Shown piece after piece: positions 61,579-64,000 of a DNA stretch of 64,000 nt (the stretch's first letter is position 1; each line of letters starts with the position of its first letter). Below the pieces are notes generated by a model. That model had not been told where the DNA came from. It saw nothing but the letters and a program-made list of their open reading frames with translations, and ran no database searches. The translations under genes were made by a program, and so were the position numbers. The stretch covers positions 86,001 to 150,000 of the forward strand of contig JAWDGP010006766.1 of the NCBI GenBank assembly GCA_033675545.1, given 5' to 3'. This DNA comes from Elysia crispata. Lineage: Eukaryota; Mollusca; Gastropoda; Plakobranchidae.

Positions 61579-61726
61579 TAGTATGTATGCATATATTTTA
61601 TACCTATCTTGGTATCTACCTTTATACATACCGGTCTCTCTATCTATATATCGATCTATCTTAGTAACTGTCTATCTGTATAAAATGTATCTATCCTAGT
61701 ATCAATCTATTTACTTATCCAACCTA

Positions 61727-61757
<31 letters not shown>

Positions 61758-62270
61758 TGTATGTATGTATGTATGTATGTATGTATGTATGTATGCATGC
61801 ATGCATGCATACATGCATGCATGTATGTATGTATGTATGCATGTATGTTTGTAAATATATGTATGCATCTATCTTAGTACCTTTCTATCTTTATACCTTC
61901 CTGTCACTCAATCCATCTAGCTAATATATATCTATCTATTTATCCCACCAATCGATATAGTTTTTCTATCAATGAAGCCTATCTGACTAATAATATCTTT
62001 AAACGCTCCTTTCTATTCATTTAAGTATCTCTCTCCTTCTATCTAACAATTGTTCTAACAATTGTTCCAACTGTCTATACATCTACTTATCGTTGAATCA
62101 ATACATCCACCTATGTGATGGTCAAATACTCCATTTAAAATCCTTCTACCTGTTAATCTATTTCTTCATCCAGGATTTCGTCACCGGTGGATTTCAATCG
62201 AAAGTAATGGCATCTTTTTGGATCTTCTTCTATAACTTAACTGCATACACGTTTGCATCAGGCTAGGCAG
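60050..62270. other. Intron(s) E2-E3 with unplaced exon(s)
   Basis: Phase arithmetic requires at least one exon here. Two weak candidates on the minus strand are 61,010-61,063 (phase 1-1, donor GTAAGAATG) and 60,276-60,324 (donor GTAACTG); neither completes the chain. Simple repeats fill 61,200-61,870. Confidence 0.4.
61320..61870. repeat. (CTAT)n, (AT)n and (ATGT)n microsatellites
   Basis: A GATA-type repeat landscape: (TA)n at about 61,512-61,577, (TATG)n at 61,730-61,795, then TGCA-rich variants to 61,860. The Tyr/Ile-rich and Met-Tyr-Val-Cys frames are artefacts. Confidence 0.95.
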
Positions 62271-62279
62271 AATATTTAC

Positions 62280-62380
62280 CTATCACTCGAAGTAAAAATG
62301 AAGGTTTTCTTCTTCGGCTTGGTGGTATAATGTAGTACCTTGAGAATTGGACTGGTATCTGCTCTCCTACGATTGTCCAA
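62280..62380 (-). CDS. Polycystin-1-like exon E2: REJ domain
   Basis: 101 nt, phase 2 in and phase 1 out, donor GTAAATATT, acceptor ttgatttccag. In the frame that joins E1 it reads WTIVGEQIPVQFSRYYIIPP then SRRRKPSFLLRVI. Across the junction the sequence is DIDYSWTIVGE, matching the REJ pattern Y-x-W that follows the second Cys pair. Another frame is open but does not fit E1. Confidence 0.72.
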
Positions 62381-62659
62381 CTGGAAATCAAAATGTTACT
62401 AAAATGAATAGAATTGAAGGAAAAAAAAGGAAAGAATACAAAGTACAAAAAATGTGATGTTATTAAATGCTGCTATCTTCAACCAAAGAAAAGAAAACAG
62501 AAACATACCGTGGGGATAATTACCATTGACAAGGCAGGGTACTAGAATTGGAGATGAGTAGACAGTTTTATTAATTTAAGTTACATATTCTGTAACATTT
62601 TGTGCTAGACTTAAGCAGAGGAGAGTTGAAACAGTGGTTTTCTACATCATGCTCCTCAC

Positions 62660-62764
62660 CTGTAGTCGATGTCCCAGGGATCAACATCGCCACAATCGTA
62701 ACATTTAGCCATGAAGATTCCTGGAACCTCTTGAGCTAAATATTGGCCACAGTTCCGGATACAA
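62660..62764 (-). CDS. Polycystin-1-like exon E1: REJ domain Cys pairs
   Basis: 105 nt with donor GTGAGGAG. It codes CIRNCGQYLAQEVPGIFMAK then CYDCGDVDPWDIDY. The two C-x2/3-C pairs followed by Y-x-W in E2 match the REJ (receptor for egg jelly) domain of polycystin-1 proteins. It is the first exon of the gene I can place; upstream exons lie beyond 62,764. Degenerate copies of its 5' edge lie to its right. Confidence 0.76.
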
Positions 62765-62849
62765 CTGGAACACAGTAATCGTTTTAATTGCCATTGGCAA
62801 AACAAGGGCCGAACTTCAATATACATCTAAGACAAAGAGAAATCACTTA

Positions 62850-63065
62850 CATTGTCATTGGCAAATCAGTGGCCGCAGTTCTGGATACAGCGAAAATAGA
62901 GAAATCACTTATATTGTCATTGACAAATCAAGTTATTAATAAAGTCATTGAAAGATAACTGGCCACAGTTTCGGATACAAATAGAAAAGTGAAATCAATT
63001 TTATATTCTCTAAACAAACAGTGGCTTCAGTTCCTGATACAGGTGGAGATAAATCCGTTACACAA
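62850..63065. repeat. Degenerate copies of the E1 5' edge
   Basis: Three diverged copies of the E1 acceptor-side sequence (plus strand ttggccacagttccggatac) at about 62,868, 62,961 and 63,021. They read gtggccgcagttctggatac, ctggccacagtttcggatac and gtggcttcagttcctgatac. Confidence 0.7.
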
Positions 63066-63074
63066 AGTTTCTGA

Positions 63075-63340
63075 TAAAAGTGAATTATGAAGAATTGAAT
63101 TGCCGCTGAGTGTTTAGCACTGATAATATGGACTAAAATGAAATTTATGAGTACTTCCACCGCCACTGAGTGGTTTGCACTGATAATATGGATTTAAATA
63201 AAATTTATGAGTACTTCCACCGCCACTGAGTGGTTTGCACTGATAATATGGATTTAAATGAAATTTATGAGAACTTGCATTGCCGCTGAACGGTTAGCAC
63301 TGATAATATTGACTAAAATGAAATATGAGTACTTCCCAGT
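63075..63340. repeat. ~63-bp tandem repeat, four copies
   Basis: Units containing gccgctgagtggtttgcact then gataatatggatttaaatga then aatttatgagtacttcc, well conserved in the middle two copies. Confidence 0.9.

Positions 63341-64000
<660 letters not shown>

Overview
The window is animal nuclear DNA: AT-rich, intron-rich, with consensus GT-AG splice sites and a very heavy load of microsatellites and minisatellites. No mitochondrial, bacterial or viral block was seen. The species cannot be read from the sequence. The combination of a polycystin-1-like gene and a minisatellite-rich, intron-rich genome would suit a marine invertebrate such as a mollusc, but that is inference.

One gene dominates. 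A polycystin-1 (PKD1/PKD1L)-like gene lies on the minus strand and runs through essentially the whole window, from about 62,764 down to position 1, open at both ends. I could place 31 exons (about 6 kb of coding sequence, roughly 1,990 residues). Nearly all neighbouring exons agree in splice phase, which is the main evidence that they belong to one gene. In transcription order: part of a REJ domain with its Cys pairs (62.8-62.2 kb); helical REJ/GAIN-type extracellular exons (58.8-30.5 kb); a GPS-like motif split over two exons (28.2-27.7 kb); transmembrane segment 1 (27.7 kb); a PLAT domain split over three exons (21.8-19.5 kb); transmembrane segments 2 and 3 (15.9 kb); and an unusually long cytoplasmic loop (14.0 kb to the left edge) that contains a 31-nt microexon, a tandemly duplicated 198-nt exon and a 1.5-kb exon. 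The channel-like C-terminal half lies left of the window. The N-terminus lies to the right.

The introns carry most of the rest. A 3,172-bp DNA transposon at 16,243-19,414 has perfect 37-bp terminal inverted repeats, a TACT target duplication and a decayed transposase fragment. Two non-LTR retrotransposon fragments lie near 51.4 and 59.8 kb. Large minisatellite arrays lie at 2.8-3.7, 7.4-11.2, 22.2-27.4, 40.8-42.5, 43.0-43.6, 47.7-48.7 and 58.1-58.6 kb. Many simple repeats are also present.

The most interesting layer is the relation between the gene and its satellites. An [exon + minisatellite] module is triplicated in the cytoplasmic-loop region. The minisatellite downstream of each copy appears to have grown from the 5' splice site itself, so that dozens of repeat units carry a donor-like GGTAAGCTG in sense orientation. 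Smaller duplications of splice-site edges occur at two other exons. The GPS lacks the residues needed for self-cleavage.
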